Shown one piece after another: positions 1-9,222 of a stretch of 64,000 bases of DNA; positions within the stretch are counted from its first letter, which is position 1, and the number at the start of each line of letters is the position of its first letter. Below the pieces are notes generated by a model. It did not search any database and was not told the origin of the DNA. It saw only the letters and a list, made by a program, of their open reading frames with translations. A program made the translations under genes and the position numbers. This stretch comes from Colwellia sp. MB3u-41 (GTDB lineage Bacteria; Pseudomonadota; Gammaproteobacteria; Enterobacterales; Alteromonadaceae): assembly GCF_014076845.1 (NCBI RefSeq), contig NZ_JACGUT010000078.1, forward strand, positions 62,001 through 126,000, given 5' to 3'.

Positions 1-29
1 TTACCCCCTAAACGAGCACTTTAATTAAC

Positions 30-731
30 ATGGAAATAAATATGTCCCCAAAAATTTTACATACTTTGATGCGCAGTGTAGTGCTGATTTTTTTAGTCTC
101 GTTATCTGTTCATGCCGAAACAGAAGATACCCCTCAAGTCAATGTAGTCGTCGGTGCTCATGACAGTAAAGTGGCCAATAAGGCTGCAGAATCTATGAAA
201 GTGAATGTTGATGAAAATAGTTTTCAATGTATAAGAAAAATGTCACCGGTAAGGCATTTTTATGTTGATAATCTTTTGGGTGATATACAAAGCACTATGG
301 CTGCCGCTAATGCACCAGAAGGCGCTAAGTATCCTGTTGGCTCAGTTGTACAACTTGTTCCCACAGAAGCCATGGTTAAGCGAGAAAAAGGCACCTTTCC
401 TGCAACCGGCGATTGGGAGTTCTTTGAACTTGAAGTAAATGAAGAGGGTTCAACCATAGGAAAACGTGGTTTTGTTGATGTCGTGAATCGTTTCGGTGGT
501 AATTGTTTTTCATGTCATGCACCCGCTCGTGAACCTTGGGATTTTATTTGTGAATCAGGCCATGGCTGTGAAACCATTCCTATTGATCATAAAATGACGG
601 GGGCACTTCAGCGTTCAGACCCACGCTGCGAAGTTGCCGTTCCTGAAGATGGCGACTGGATGGCACTTTTCAAACTTAAGAGCATGGTCAGTATTGGTTT
701 AACTAAAAAATGGTTTGAAGATACATTTTAA
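30..731 (+). CDS. Exported CxxCH haem-type (cytochrome-like) protein
   Basis: The 233-residue product opens with a basic/hydrophobic signal peptide (about residues 12-29, likely cleaved after VHA). Near residues 158-162 it carries one CFSCH motif (CxxCH), the attachment site for a c-type haem, followed by a conserved-looking Cys/His segment (ESGHGCETIP) and a DPRCE motif. One haem site and a mostly non-cytochrome body suggest a periplasmic mono-haem protein of the cytochrome P460-like type, but that family call is an inference. A second ATG at 42 could also be the start; neither has a strong ribosome site. It lies on the backbone side of the island boundary and reads toward it. Confidence 0.6.
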   Translation: MEINMSPKILHTLMRSVVLIFLVSLSVHAETEDTPQVNVVVGAHDSKVANKAAESMKVNVDENSFQCIRKMSPVRHFYVDNLLGDIQSTMAAANAPEGAKYPVGSVVQLVPTEAMVKREKGTFPATGDWEFFELEVNEEGSTIGKRGFVDVVNRFGGNCFSCHAPAREPWDFICESGHGCETIPIDHKMTGALQRSDPRCEVAVPEDGDWMALFKLKSMVSIGLTKKWFEDTF

Positions 732-750
732 CGTAACCGCATGGCTTTCA

Positions 751-771
751 TTTAGTCATGGTATGACTAAA
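751..771. terminator. Perfect hairpin after the haem protein gene
   Basis: TTTAGTCAT-GGT-ATGACTAAA gives perfect 9-bp arms with a 3-base loop, 20 bases after the stop codon of the upstream gene. No run of T follows on the plus strand, so it may be a processing or protein-binding site and not a classic intrinsic terminator. Confidence 0.4.
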
Positions 772-857
772 GGTCAGTATGTGATCGTTAGCTCAATTGT
801 TGACGAAGTAGACATTGTAGTGGTGATAACCTACGCGAATTCCCTAGATAGCTAACG

Positions 858-922
858 GGCAACGCGGCACTTAACGGAATACCCGTTGCCATTAAAGTCG
901 CATAGATGATAATTTATGCGAC
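858..922. repeat. Two inverted repeats upstream of moxR
   Basis: The intergenic stretch 732-964 contains no gene. Besides the hairpin at 751 it holds GGCAACG (858-864) facing CGTTGCC (884-890), and GTCGCATA (897-904) facing TATGCGAC (915-922). The second lies about 40 bases before the moxR start and could be an operator or a terminator of upstream transcription. Confidence 0.4.
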
Positions 923-964
923 GATAACTTATTAGTAAATATTTAAGCCCAAGAGAGTAATGAA

Positions 965-1465
965 ATGTTTAACAGTACAGAAAATTATATTGCATCAGAC
1001 GAACTTCGCTTAGCAGTTAACGCGGCAATTACCCTAGAAAAACCACTGTTGATTAAAGGAGAGCCTGGTACAGGTAAAACTCAGTTAGCCGAAGAATTAG
1101 CAAAATCTCTCCATTGTAAATTATATCAATGGCATATTAAATCGACGACTAAAGCACAGCAGGGCTTATACGAATATGATGCAGTATCACGATTAAGAGA
1201 CAGCCAGTTAGGTGATAAACGTGTGCACGATATCGGAAATTATATTGTAAAAGGTAAACTCTGGCAGGCGTTTGAAGAAGAACAACGTCCCATTTTATTG
1301 ATTGATGAAATAGACAAAGCGGATATAGAGTTTCCTAATGATCTCCTGCAAGAATTAGATAAAATGGAGTTTTATGTTTATGAAACTCAGCAAATCATTA
1401 AAGCGAAACAACGTCCGATCATCATTATTACCTCAAATAATGAAAAAGAGCTACTATGTGCATAA
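965..1465 (+). pseudogene. moxR: MoxR-family AAA+ ATPase, truncated by island insertion
   Basis: The 166-residue reading frame matches the N-terminal half of MoxR AAA+ chaperone-like ATPases: Walker A GEPGTGKT near residues 32-39, Walker B ILLIDEIDKAD near 110-120, and the sensor-1 strand IIIITSNNEKEL near 151-162. Family members run to about 280-330 residues and continue after the last motif with a segment like PDAFLRRC. Here the match stops exactly at KEL, and the next codons (LCA, stop) are unrelated. The arginine-finger and lid domains are therefore missing and the product should be inactive. The break at about 1453 coincides with the start of the recombinase module, so this is probably the insertion target. 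Confidence 0.8.
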
Positions 1466-1468
1466 AAT

Positions 1469-1546
1469 TAAGACTGAGAATGTTCGTATTTGATTTTTAA
1501 AATATATGACCTAAAATAAGACTAAACTTACGAATGGTCAGTCTTA
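1469..1546. repeat. Imperfect inverted repeats at the element's left end
   Basis: TAAGACTGAGAATGTTCGT at 1469-1487 is mirrored by ACGAATGGTCAGTCTTA at 1530-1546 (reverse complement TAAGACTGACCATTCGT). They sit between the moxR break and the first recombinase gene and overlap that gene's start codons. Such paired arms are typical of recombinase core or autoregulatory binding sites. Confidence 0.5.
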
Positions 1547-2982
1547 TGGAAGAACCAGATTTTTATAATTTAATAATACCAGTTAAACCCCGTCCTAAAA
1601 TTATTCAGTCACTGGATAAAAGTACTGGTGTAATTGATATGGAAGTTGTTAAGTCAATTGTAAAACCCCGCAACCTGACCATCATTGTTCAACCCAATTC
1701 TTTACCACTTTATCCTCATAATCAATTTCTTTATTCATTATTGAAAGAAGGCAAAGATTCAACAGCCACTGAAGCTCAAGCTTTAATGGCATTTGAACGA
1801 TTTTTGGCTCCACATAATAAAACATACAAATCACTTACAGAAGATCAAGAAGAAGGAGCACCTTGGTTATTTGCAGATTATCTGTTGGATAATTTGAAAG
1901 TTGTAAATCCTGCAACAGGTTTGGTATTAGAAAACCCTAACGGTTACTCTATTTCAACTGCTAGGAGCTATATTGATGTTGTTATAAAATTTTATAAGTG
2001 GCTTCACTCAAGTGGTCTCTTTTTTATTAGTGAAACTCATAAACCATTTGAATTTAAGACGGTTACTTTAAGGCGAGGCCAGAAAGTAAATCAGCACGAC
2101 ATTCTTGCACATCTAAATAATAAAAAATTAGCATTATCAGTACAAACAACTGATTTGAAAAAACGTTTCCCGAAGGTGGAGTCAACGCCTGAGCATATGA
2201 AATTAAAACCAATGACAGAAGATGATAAAGACATTTTCATCGAACATCTAAAAATTAAATATAGTAAAGGATTTAAAAAAATTAAATCGTTAATGTATAG
2301 ATTAACCGTAGAAACAGGGCTAAGGATAGAAGAATTAGTAACTTTTCCAGATTCAGGTATCCATTTTCCAATGGAGGGTGCAGACGAAATACCTTTTTTA
2401 ATATCGCTAGCTAACGGATGTCAGACAAAATTTGATAAACCAAGAATCATTAATATTCCATATGATTTAATGTTGGAACTAGATGTATACCTCAATCGTG
2501 ACGATAGAAAGGTACAGTTAAATAAAGGAGTAAATAAATTAAAAGGTGAATATAAAAAGAAAGTTACAGCTCGCAAAGAGTATATAGAAAAATATGGATT
2601 AGCTAATGCTCCAGAGGAGCCAGTTCCTGTTCATGATGATTATGAACATGGGAGATTATTCATTAGTGCAAGGGGTCTGCCTTACTCAGTATCTACTATT
2701 CAATCAGAATTAAGTGTGATTAGAGAAAATATTAAAATGGAATACCCCCACTGGTATTATCGTATACATGATTTACGCTCGACATTTGCGACTCATTGGC
2801 TAAAGAAAGAAGCAGAAAAAAGAGGAATCCTATTCGATATTTTAATGCAGGAGCTTGCGGATTTAATGGGGCATGAGTCAACTGTAACCACCCAAAAATA
2901 TATTACTTTCATGAGAGACAAAGCTGCAAAATTACTCTTTTCTCATAAGAAAAATAAGCTAGCACAAGACGCTTTGGCGTAG
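1534..2982 (+). CDS. Tyrosine recombinase/integrase (first of module)
   Basis: The 482-residue protein has the C-terminal catalytic domain of DNA breaking-rejoining enzymes: Arg in TGLRIEEL near residue 263, the HxxR box HDLR near 413, and a GHESTVTTQKY segment near 450 that supplies the second His and the nucleophilic Tyr. The N-terminal 200 residues carry the core-binding helical domain (RSYIDVVIKFYKWLH). Start 1534 or 1546 (MEEPDF) are both possible because neither has a Shine-Dalgarno site and both lie inside the right arm of an inverted repeat, which suggests self-regulation. It is probably equivalent to GmtY or TnpA of related modules. It should bind the element ends and cut and rejoin DNA together with the other recombinase at 5382. 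Confidence 0.85.
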   Translation: MVSLMEEPDFYNLIIPVKPRPKIIQSLDKSTGVIDMEVVKSIVKPRNLTIIVQPNSLPLYPHNQFLYSLLKEGKDSTATEAQALMAFERFLAPHNKTYKSLTEDQEEGAPWLFADYLLDNLKVVNPATGLVLENPNGYSISTARSYIDVVIKFYKWLHSSGLFFISETHKPFEFKTVTLRRGQKVNQHDILAHLNNKKLALSVQTTDLKKRFPKVESTPEHMKLKPMTEDDKDIFIEHLKIKYSKGFKKIKSLMYRLTVETGLRIEELVTFPDSGIHFPMEGADEIPFLISLANGCQTKFDKPRIINIPYDLMLELDVYLNRDDRKVQLNKGVNKLKGEYKKKVTARKEYIEKYGLANAPEEPVPVHDDYEHGRLFISARGLPYSVSTIQSELSVIRENIKMEYPHWYYRIHDLRSTFATHWLKKEAEKRGILFDILMQELADLMGHESTVTTQKYITFMRDKAAKLLFSHKKNKLAQDALA

Positions 2983-2986
2983 AACG

Positions 2987-5389
2987 ATGTCAGAATTTAG
3001 AAAAAGCCCATTAACCAGAAATGCTTTAGCGGAAGCACCAATTAAACTAAGAGAAAATGATCTTAGTGATATAGGTCTTATGACACAGCATCTAAAGCTG
3101 TCTGATAAAACAACACCAACATTAGATTTTTGGAAATTTATAGGTGGTAATAAATCACCTGCTAGAAGAATGAATACGTACAGAATTGCTAATGCAGTTA
3201 AGCAAAAATTAGATGACAAAGGATCGCATGACACAATTTATAATGGTTATTCCTCATTTGTTGTATATTTCGATTACTGCGAATGTAAAGGTAAAGAGCC
3301 ATTTTCTCTTACAGGATATAGATCATATTTGGGACGAAATGGTGAATTAGTTAGGCTGGTAAACCTTGCTCGTACACCTTTAGATTATCTTTATCTATAT
3401 AAAAATGGTGATGAAGTAGGTTTGAACTCTAGTTCAGCTAGTTATAGAGCTGGTTATATCCGTCAATATTTGACTGCTGCTGGCATGTATGAACCGTTGT
3501 GGGATAGAGACTTGCCAAAGTTTGAATCTAATCCCAACCCAACTAAGGCATATCGTCAAAATGAATATAAAATATTACTTAGGCGACTGCAATTTGTGTT
3601 CTTTTCATTATCCAGTCAACTTATTGCAGCCAAAAATAACGGTGAAGGTCTCCCTCATGTTTCAGTTGTTATTGATGAATTAGACAATGGCGAAGTCCTA
3701 TCTGTTGAATTAGGTATAAACAATAAAGCAAATATTGGAGAAGTTATTTACCAGTCACCATTCAATATGGCGATGATTTCTGCGTTTTATTTATTTTGCC
3801 ACTACAGTAATTTTAACTCGTCATCTATTGTAGATTTATGTCACCCAATTGAATTTGATTCCCATCGTGACAAAAAATTAAATAGAACAACTAGATTCGC
3901 GAATATTAAGGCATGGAAATCGAGATCAAAAAAAGTTGTTGAAGGTACTTTTTCTGAAGAGCCAGGAAAGCTTGAAGAGAACATTACAACAATAGAAATA
4001 GATAAAAGAGACGGTTTAGCATTCATTCACGCTTTAAATGAGCTTTCAACACTTTACTATCCAAGTAGTAAACAAGAGCATCATTCTCCATTATTTTTCA
4101 ATTTGGGAGTAGATAGACAATTCAAAAATTTCAATCTACGCCAATCTACGAGCAATTTGATTAAAATTTTAAACATTTATTCAGATAAAAAAATTCTTCA
4201 TACAGATTATTTAATAGAACGGTTTAGGGAAGTTCTACATACAAAAGAACTAACAGAAATGTTTGAACGTGACGGTATTGTGGTCAAAAAAGTTAACAAA
4301 GTTGGCCCAAGAGAGTACCGGAGAACTTTAACTCGTCTTGCTTATGCTGTTATTCGGTCATTAACGAATATTGAGCTAAAAGGCATGTATATGCCCCTTA
4401 GCTATTCAAAGGTTAACGATAAAGGCTCAGTTAAAGTCTCTTTCAAATATAATAATGGCAAACAAGGGAGTTTTAATATTCAAAACCTATTCGTGTCTTT
4501 TTTTTACGAACTTGAGTCTTATTCACGAGGAGTTAATGATTATGTTCCAGCTAAAAACCATCCTAACCAAAAGTTATCACCTTTCCTTTTGCCTCTAGGC
4601 AAAAGGAATAATACTTACCAGTGGAAAGAAGAAGAGCTTTATATTCGCCCAATACTCAAGAAAATAGGTATATATCTAGGCGATTATTTACTTGATATAA
4701 ATGCCATGCGCATTCGAGCAACAGCATCAAATAATAACATTAATCCTGACGATGGTGGATTAGAGGTTGCGACTTCTTTACTTCAAAATACAGTAGAAAC
4801 TCTTCAGAAGCATTACGTTGATGGGGAACCGACTCAAAACCAGGTGATTGCAAACCAAGCAATTGAAGTTTTAGAAGAGATAACAAAAGGTGCATCTCTG
4901 GAGGAAGCTAAATCAATAGTGATGAATAGCCGGAATATTGATGTATTGGAATACGATGAATGGAAGGCATTGAGACAACCAACAAACATAAATGGAATAC
5001 TGTGCGATGGAAAACCATCAGGAAAAGCTAAAAAAGAACATCGAGCTTCTCAGAAAGCGTCTGAGTCTATATTAGGCCAGAATGCTGAAATTTCATGTTA
5101 TCAATATGATATGTGTACAGGCTGTAACAGTGCAAAGTTAGTGGATGATGTTAACAGTGTATACAAGCTCCTTTCTTATGTAGAACTTCTCGAAGAATCA
5201 TCAAGCAGTTTTCCTGAAAGACAATTAGAACTGAGTGAAAAAGCAGAAGAACTTTTATTATTAGCTGAAACAAATATTTCAGATTCGGTTTTTGAAATGG
5301 CTGAGGACAAACTAGCCATTGAAGGGCGCTACTTCTTACATAATAGTAACTACTTAAATTCAATGGAGACTGTAATCTACAATGCTTAA
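2987..5389 (+). CDS. Large recombinase-like protein with Cys cluster
   Basis: This 800-residue protein starts 4 bases after the first recombinase and overlaps the next gene by 8 bases. Near residues 570-630 it keeps a shape like a tyrosine recombinase C-terminus (NAMRIRATASNN, then LLQNTVETLQKHY) but the catalytic HxxR His is replaced, so it is probably inactive or structural. At about residues 701-712 a CYQYDMCTGC cluster (Cx5CxxC) looks like a metal-binding finger, followed by a helical tail. It is probably the large second component of the module (GmtZ-like), acting as an accessory or DNA-bridging subunit. Family assignment rests on position and weak motif resemblance. Confidence 0.6.
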   Translation: MSEFRKSPLTRNALAEAPIKLRENDLSDIGLMTQHLKLSDKTTPTLDFWKFIGGNKSPARRMNTYRIANAVKQKLDDKGSHDTIYNGYSSFVVYFDYCECKGKEPFSLTGYRSYLGRNGELVRLVNLARTPLDYLYLYKNGDEVGLNSSSASYRAGYIRQYLTAAGMYEPLWDRDLPKFESNPNPTKAYRQNEYKILLRRLQFVFFSLSSQLIAAKNNGEGLPHVSVVIDELDNGEVLSVELGINNKANIGEVIYQSPFNMAMISAFYLFCHYSNFNSSSIVDLCHPIEFDSHRDKKLNRTTRFANIKAWKSRSKKVVEGTFSEEPGKLEENITTIEIDKRDGLAFIHALNELSTLYYPSSKQEHHSPLFFNLGVDRQFKNFNLRQSTSNLIKILNIYSDKKILHTDYLIERFREVLHTKELTEMFERDGIVVKKVNKVGPREYRRTLTRLAYAVIRSLTNIELKGMYMPLSYSKVNDKGSVKVSFKYNNGKQGSFNIQNLFVSFFYELESYSRGVNDYVPAKNHPNQKLSPFLLPLGKRNNTYQWKEEELYIRPILKKIGIYLGDYLLDINAMRIRATASNNNINPDDGGLEVATSLLQNTVETLQKHYVDGEPTQNQVIANQAIEVLEEITKGASLEEAKSIVMNSRNIDVLEYDEWKALRQPTNINGILCDGKPSGKAKKEHRASQKASESILGQNAEISCYQYDMCTGCNSAKLVDDVNSVYKLLSYVELLEESSSSFPERQLELSEKAEELLLLAETNISDSVFEMAEDKLAIEGRYFLHNSNYLNSMETVIYNA

Positions 5390-7532
5390 ACTTGATGATG
5401 CTAACCAAAATCAGTTATTTCACGAGAATAATAGTTCCGATGATACAGATAATTATTATAGAGATGATCTCCTTCCGTTGATGAAAGCTGGTAACTGGGA
5501 TGCGGTGAAATCCTCAGTTGCCTTTAAGCTTTCAGATAAAGAAACTTTATTTAGTGAAGATACTTGGGTCATTCCAAATATTATGGACATTGATTCGAAA
5601 TTACATTTCCTGCTTGCTGGAAAGAGAGTGGAAAGTAATATTACCAATCAAATAAAAGCTTTTTCATTAGCATGTATTTTAACAGGAGGTGAAGAGTTAA
5701 GTGGGGAATCCATTCGCGGTGCTGTAAGTCCTCTAATGAAGGTAGCAAAAGCCCTTATTGAAGATGGTTATAACAGTTTTGAAGCTATTGATGACGAGTA
5801 CGCACTTGGTTTACCAGAGAGCAACCCAGAACTTTTTGAAACCAAAGTTGTAATGAGTGCTCTCAACCGAATGATTGATTATTATGAAGAGCTTCCATTT
5901 CAAATTAATTTTAGCAAACTGGACGCGCGTAAACTTGGTGTAGTACTTAAAGATACACAACAAAACTTAGTGATTCCTCCGCGTTTTTTCACTCAAATGA
6001 TTAATGTGTTTTCTGCTGATATTCAACCTTTGATTAAATACCAAGTTCAATTAGAAAAAGAAATTGAGCGAATGATAAAACTTGAACATCAGCTATTTGT
6101 ATATAGACTTAGACAATTTCGTAAAGGAGTGATCCCAGCAATAACTACTTTTAAGAGTGGCTTTGCAAAGTTAGAAAAGCATTTTATTGAGAAAGGGATA
6201 ACTCTAGTAGATAATTTAAGAAGCGAAGAGTCAAATCCTGAAGAATGGATGCAAACTTTTATGGAGATCAAGCCTTCTGTTCGAATCAGTTCTGCTTATT
6301 TTATTTATTCAAAACAATGGCAACACAAAGAATTTACCGTAGGTGATCAAAGTCTCAAAACAATTGGGCAGTTCAAGACTTTTCTTACTGAACTTGATAT
6401 GAAATGCAAAGTTCTTTGTTTACTGTTAAGTGGTATGCGTGTAGACGAACTTAATGCCATGCATCCAAAGTATGGTGCTCAAAGCTATACATATAATAAT
6501 CAAGAAATTCATATTTTTACTACTCGGCAGTCGAAAATAAAACAAGGAGTCCAAACGAAAGAAGATATTTTTGCTACAACGAAAACAGGACATATTGCTT
6601 TTAATCTTATGTCTGTCATTCATCGACCATTTTTGAAACGAGCAGAAGATGGAAGTTCATATTTTGTGTCTCTAAAGCAGACTATATACCCGAAAGTAAT
6701 ATGTAAATCAACTTGGTCAAATACTTTCAGAAAGGCGGTAAATAGATGGTTGTTAAAACATAATGATATTAAGCTTTCTGCGGAAGATGCTAGCTTCCTA
6801 CATATTACTAATCCAAAAAATAAGAATATTAAAGAAGGAAATTTATTTAAATTCACAAACCATCAAACGAGACGCTCTTTCGCTTTTTATCTTATCGGTT
6901 ATGAACTAATGGCATTTCCCCAATTAAAGCAACAACTGTCGCATTTGAGTTCTGCAATGACACGTCATTATGCTAACAATGCAACTTATTGGGGAAGCCT
7001 AAGAATGGAAGTTGACAATGAACGTACATCACAAAAGTCAGAGATACTGGCTAGAGTTTACAATAGAATTGTTAATAATGAACGAATAGCAGGCGGTAAA
7101 GGAAAGGCCCTTAAAACTTTAGCTGGAAACAACAACTATTTTGAGGATGGAGACAATTCAAGGTTGTTAGAAGCTAGTTATTGGCAAAAAATGATCAGAA
7201 CTGGAAAAAGCCATATTCATGCAATTGCTCCAGGTATGTATTGTACAAACTCTAATTGTGATATGCGTATTAATATAATTCTTGAAGAGTGTATTGATTG
7301 CGAATTTGACGTGATACTAGAAGGAATGTACGCAGAAGGTAAACGTGTAAATGCGAGTAAAAATCTGGCTTCACTGGATGAAATGGGGGAGTTAACGCAC
7401 AGTGTTGCCTCTCAATTGGTTATGCAAATAAAAAGTTGTGAGATTATTTTAAAAGAATTAAATATCCCATTTTCACCGATGGTGATTCCAGAACATATAA
7501 ATAATTTGCTAATTAAAACTATGAATATTTGA
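5382..7532 (+). CDS. Tyrosine recombinase (third gene of module)
   Basis: The 716-residue product carries a recognisable tyrosine recombinase catalytic domain: Arg in LLSGMRVDEL near residue 350, the HxxR box HQTR near 495, and LSHLSSAMTRHY near 525-536 giving the second His and the nucleophile. Residues 620-650 hold a Cys-rich tail (MYCTNSNCDMR then ECIDCEF), a likely zinc site. Its length and domain order resemble TnpB of Tn554 (about 630 residues), with an extended N-terminus. The 8-base overlap with the preceding gene implies translational coupling, so the proteins probably work as one complex. Confidence 0.75.
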   Translation: MLKLDDANQNQLFHENNSSDDTDNYYRDDLLPLMKAGNWDAVKSSVAFKLSDKETLFSEDTWVIPNIMDIDSKLHFLLAGKRVESNITNQIKAFSLACILTGGEELSGESIRGAVSPLMKVAKALIEDGYNSFEAIDDEYALGLPESNPELFETKVVMSALNRMIDYYEELPFQINFSKLDARKLGVVLKDTQQNLVIPPRFFTQMINVFSADIQPLIKYQVQLEKEIERMIKLEHQLFVYRLRQFRKGVIPAITTFKSGFAKLEKHFIEKGITLVDNLRSEESNPEEWMQTFMEIKPSVRISSAYFIYSKQWQHKEFTVGDQSLKTIGQFKTFLTELDMKCKVLCLLLSGMRVDELNAMHPKYGAQSYTYNNQEIHIFTTRQSKIKQGVQTKEDIFATTKTGHIAFNLMSVIHRPFLKRAEDGSSYFVSLKQTIYPKVICKSTWSNTFRKAVNRWLLKHNDIKLSAEDASFLHITNPKNKNIKEGNLFKFTNHQTRRSFAFYLIGYELMAFPQLKQQLSHLSSAMTRHYANNATYWGSLRMEVDNERTSQKSEILARVYNRIVNNERIAGGKGKALKTLAGNNNYFEDGDNSRLLEASYWQKMIRTGKSHIHAIAPGMYCTNSNCDMRINIILEECIDCEFDVILEGMYAEGKRVNASKNLASLDEMGELTHSVASQLVMQIKSCEIILKELNIPFSPMVIPEHINNLLIKTMNI

Positions 7533-7542
7533 GTAACATATC

Positions 7543-8070
7543 ATGAGCTTAAGAGATATTAAAAAAGAGAAAACTGCCAAAAGAGCAAGGGAAGCGATAC
7601 AACGTATCATAAATGGTATTCCAACAAATAAAGAGCTAAAAAATAGAAATAAGCTCAAACTAAATCAAAGCACCGTTGAAAAAGAGGCAGGTCTTGGTGT
7701 TAGTGCTCTAAAACATCACGGTGATATACTTAAAGAAATTGATGGCATTAACTCGCCAATAACAGAGACGACATTAGACACTTTAGATAGTAACTCGAAT
7801 GAAAGTGAGAAAGTTTATTTACTGAACAAAAAAATAGAAACGCTTAAAAGTCAAAAGAAAGCTGCTATCACAGCTAAAAAAGCAGCTATTGATCTAAATA
7901 AAGAGTATTCGGCTGAGATTGAAAAATTAAAATACGACAACAAGGCTCTTCATAGCCACCACGCTCAAGTAGTATCAGCTATGTTTGAGATTATTCCACT
8001 TGATAAGTTAGGTCAGTTTGTCTCTAAAGTAAACTTAGGACAAAATGATAATGTGATACCCATTAAATAA
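7543..8070 (+). CDS. Coiled-coil accessory protein of the module
   Basis: The 175-residue protein is highly basic at its N-terminus, has a possible helix-turn-helix (VEKEAGLGVSALKHH, about residues 50-64) and then a long Lys/Ala/Glu-rich helix (residues 90-145) predicted as a coiled coil. It follows the last recombinase by 10 bases. Short coiled-coil partners occur in Tn554 (TnpC, about 125 residues), where they bias the orientation of transposition, and in GMT modules (GmtX). It probably binds DNA and bridges recombinase subunits; no enzymatic motif is visible. Confidence 0.55.
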   Translation: MSLRDIKKEKTAKRAREAIQRIINGIPTNKELKNRNKLKLNQSTVEKEAGLGVSALKHHGDILKEIDGINSPITETTLDTLDSNSNESEKVYLLNKKIETLKSQKKAAITAKKAAIDLNKEYSAEIEKLKYDNKALHSHHAQVVSAMFEIIPLDKLGQFVSKVNLGQNDNVIPIK

Positions 8071-8333
8071 CGTAAGGTTGATAGATTTACATTTATAAAG
8101 CATTAGGCATTAGTGTTCTTTTTCTATTAAGTTTAGTTCATTGTAAAAACAAGTATAAATCACATTGAGACAAGCTCAACTAATTTTTTCTATTTCTATT
8201 CTGTTTATTAACTTGAATGCAGGGGTCATTTTTGCGACTTATTCGATTGATAACAAATTGTTATTGCTGATAGCACTTCAACCAAGCGCAGATTTCAAAT
8301 ACTACTTATGTTGAGGTTTATTAAATTAAGCCA

Positions 8334-8570
8334 AAAAGCATCTAAGAATAGATGCATAAAATATGAAATATTTGGGAAATAATATAACTGTTAAGTAATT
8401 TCAATTATATGTTCACTCACGCAAGCGTGAAATAATTTCTATTTGGTATGTCATGTAGCAGTAGCTTTACTTTTCGTAGGGATTTTTAAACTCAATGCAA
8501 AAAAAAGCATCTATTAATAATAGATGCATAAAACATGAAACACTAAGGGAATAACATTACTGTTAAGTAA
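8334..8570. repeat. Two long direct repeats, each with a GCATCTA hairpin
   Basis: Segments 8334-8398 and 8502-8570 share about 65 bases of similar sequence. Each begins with A-rich DNA and a hairpin (GCATCTA-AGAA-TAGATGC at 8338-8355; GCATCTAT facing ATAGATGC at 8507-8527), then ATAAAAnATGAAA, then a GGGA-ATAA segment, ending in ACTGTTAAGTAA. Between them at 8417-8430 is TCACGCAAGCGTGA, another hairpin. The whole stretch 8071-8858 has no convincing gene. The repeats could be recombinase or regulator binding sites, or two copies of a small RNA. Confidence 0.6.
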
Positions 8571-8858
8571 GAGTGTGCTTCTGCTTTTAAGTTCAAAACA
8601 TCTATAAAATCGTTGTATAAAAACATGAAGTGACTGACCTTATTGCCAACATTAGAAGTGGCAATAAACATTTAGATACGATAAAAGACTTTTTAGCTAT
8701 AAATCCTTGAGCAAGCTCAATAAAATATCCATTGGTGGCATTGGGTTCTCAATAACAAAATTAGAACACATCAAAATTTATAATATCTACTCATAATGAA
8801 TGCGTAATACCATGATGCCAATCGGTCAATATTATTAACAATATTAAGGTTATTGATA

Positions 8859-9104
8859 TTAATTCTTTAGTTTCTTAGCTAGTATTTTAAGTCCTTCAGC
8901 AGGGTCTAAACCCAAGGCTTCGCAATATTGTACATATTCGTAAATGTTTAACTTTCGTTGACCAGTCTCGATCTTGCTAATAAATTGAAATGGCTCATCA
9001 ATTATTAATGCGAGATCTCTTACAGATAAGCCTCTACTCAGCCTCTCTACCTTTAGCCAACTCAATAGCTTTTGGTATTTTTCAATGTTTATTGATTTTA
9101 TCAT
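8859..9104 (-). CDS. XRE-family HTH transcriptional regulator
   Basis: The 81-residue protein is essentially one Cro/CI-type helix-turn-helix domain: SVRDLALIIDEPFQFISKIETGQRKL (residues 25-50) gives the two HTH helices plus the typical ISKIExGxR recognition segment. It lacks any effector domain. It is divergent from the gene at 9223 and reads toward the repeats at 8334-8570, so it may repress itself and that neighbour. Small XRE proteins like this commonly regulate mobile-element or defence functions; the target here is unknown. Confidence 0.8.
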   Translation of the reverse strand: MIKSINIEKYQKLLSWLKVERLSRGLSVRDLALIIDEPFQFISKIETGQRKLNIYEYVQYCEALGLDPAEGLKILAKKLKN

Positions 9105-9222
9105 TGTCCCTATTCTAGTGACATGCTATCTTGTCACCAAATCGGGGACAGATGTAATAATTAATATAACTGAAATTATATATTTTTTATTAAAATAAAT
9201 ACGGTGAGTAGAGGTTATTCTT

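Larger units (their letters stand above)
1453..8070 (+). mobile_element. Four-gene tyrosine recombinase module (GMT/Tn554-like)
   Basis: Four same-strand genes with tiny gaps or overlaps (4 bases, an 8-base overlap, 10 bases) start 81 bases after moxR is broken. They encode an intact tyrosine recombinase, a large degenerate recombinase-like protein with a zinc-finger-like Cys cluster, a second intact tyrosine recombinase and a short coiled-coil protein. Multi-recombinase modules of this design drive Tn554 (tnpA, tnpB, tnpC) and gamma-Mobile-Trio islands (gmtY, gmtZ, gmtX). The assignment to GMT is an inference from gene count, sizes and the defence cargo. The left edge is set by the moxR break; the right end of the mobile unit is not visible here and may lie beyond 64000. 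Confidence 0.6.

Noticed and set aside
8071-8858. Retron or CRISPR-like array
   Set aside because: There is no reverse transcriptase or cas gene, and only two diverged copies of one repeat, not a regular array.
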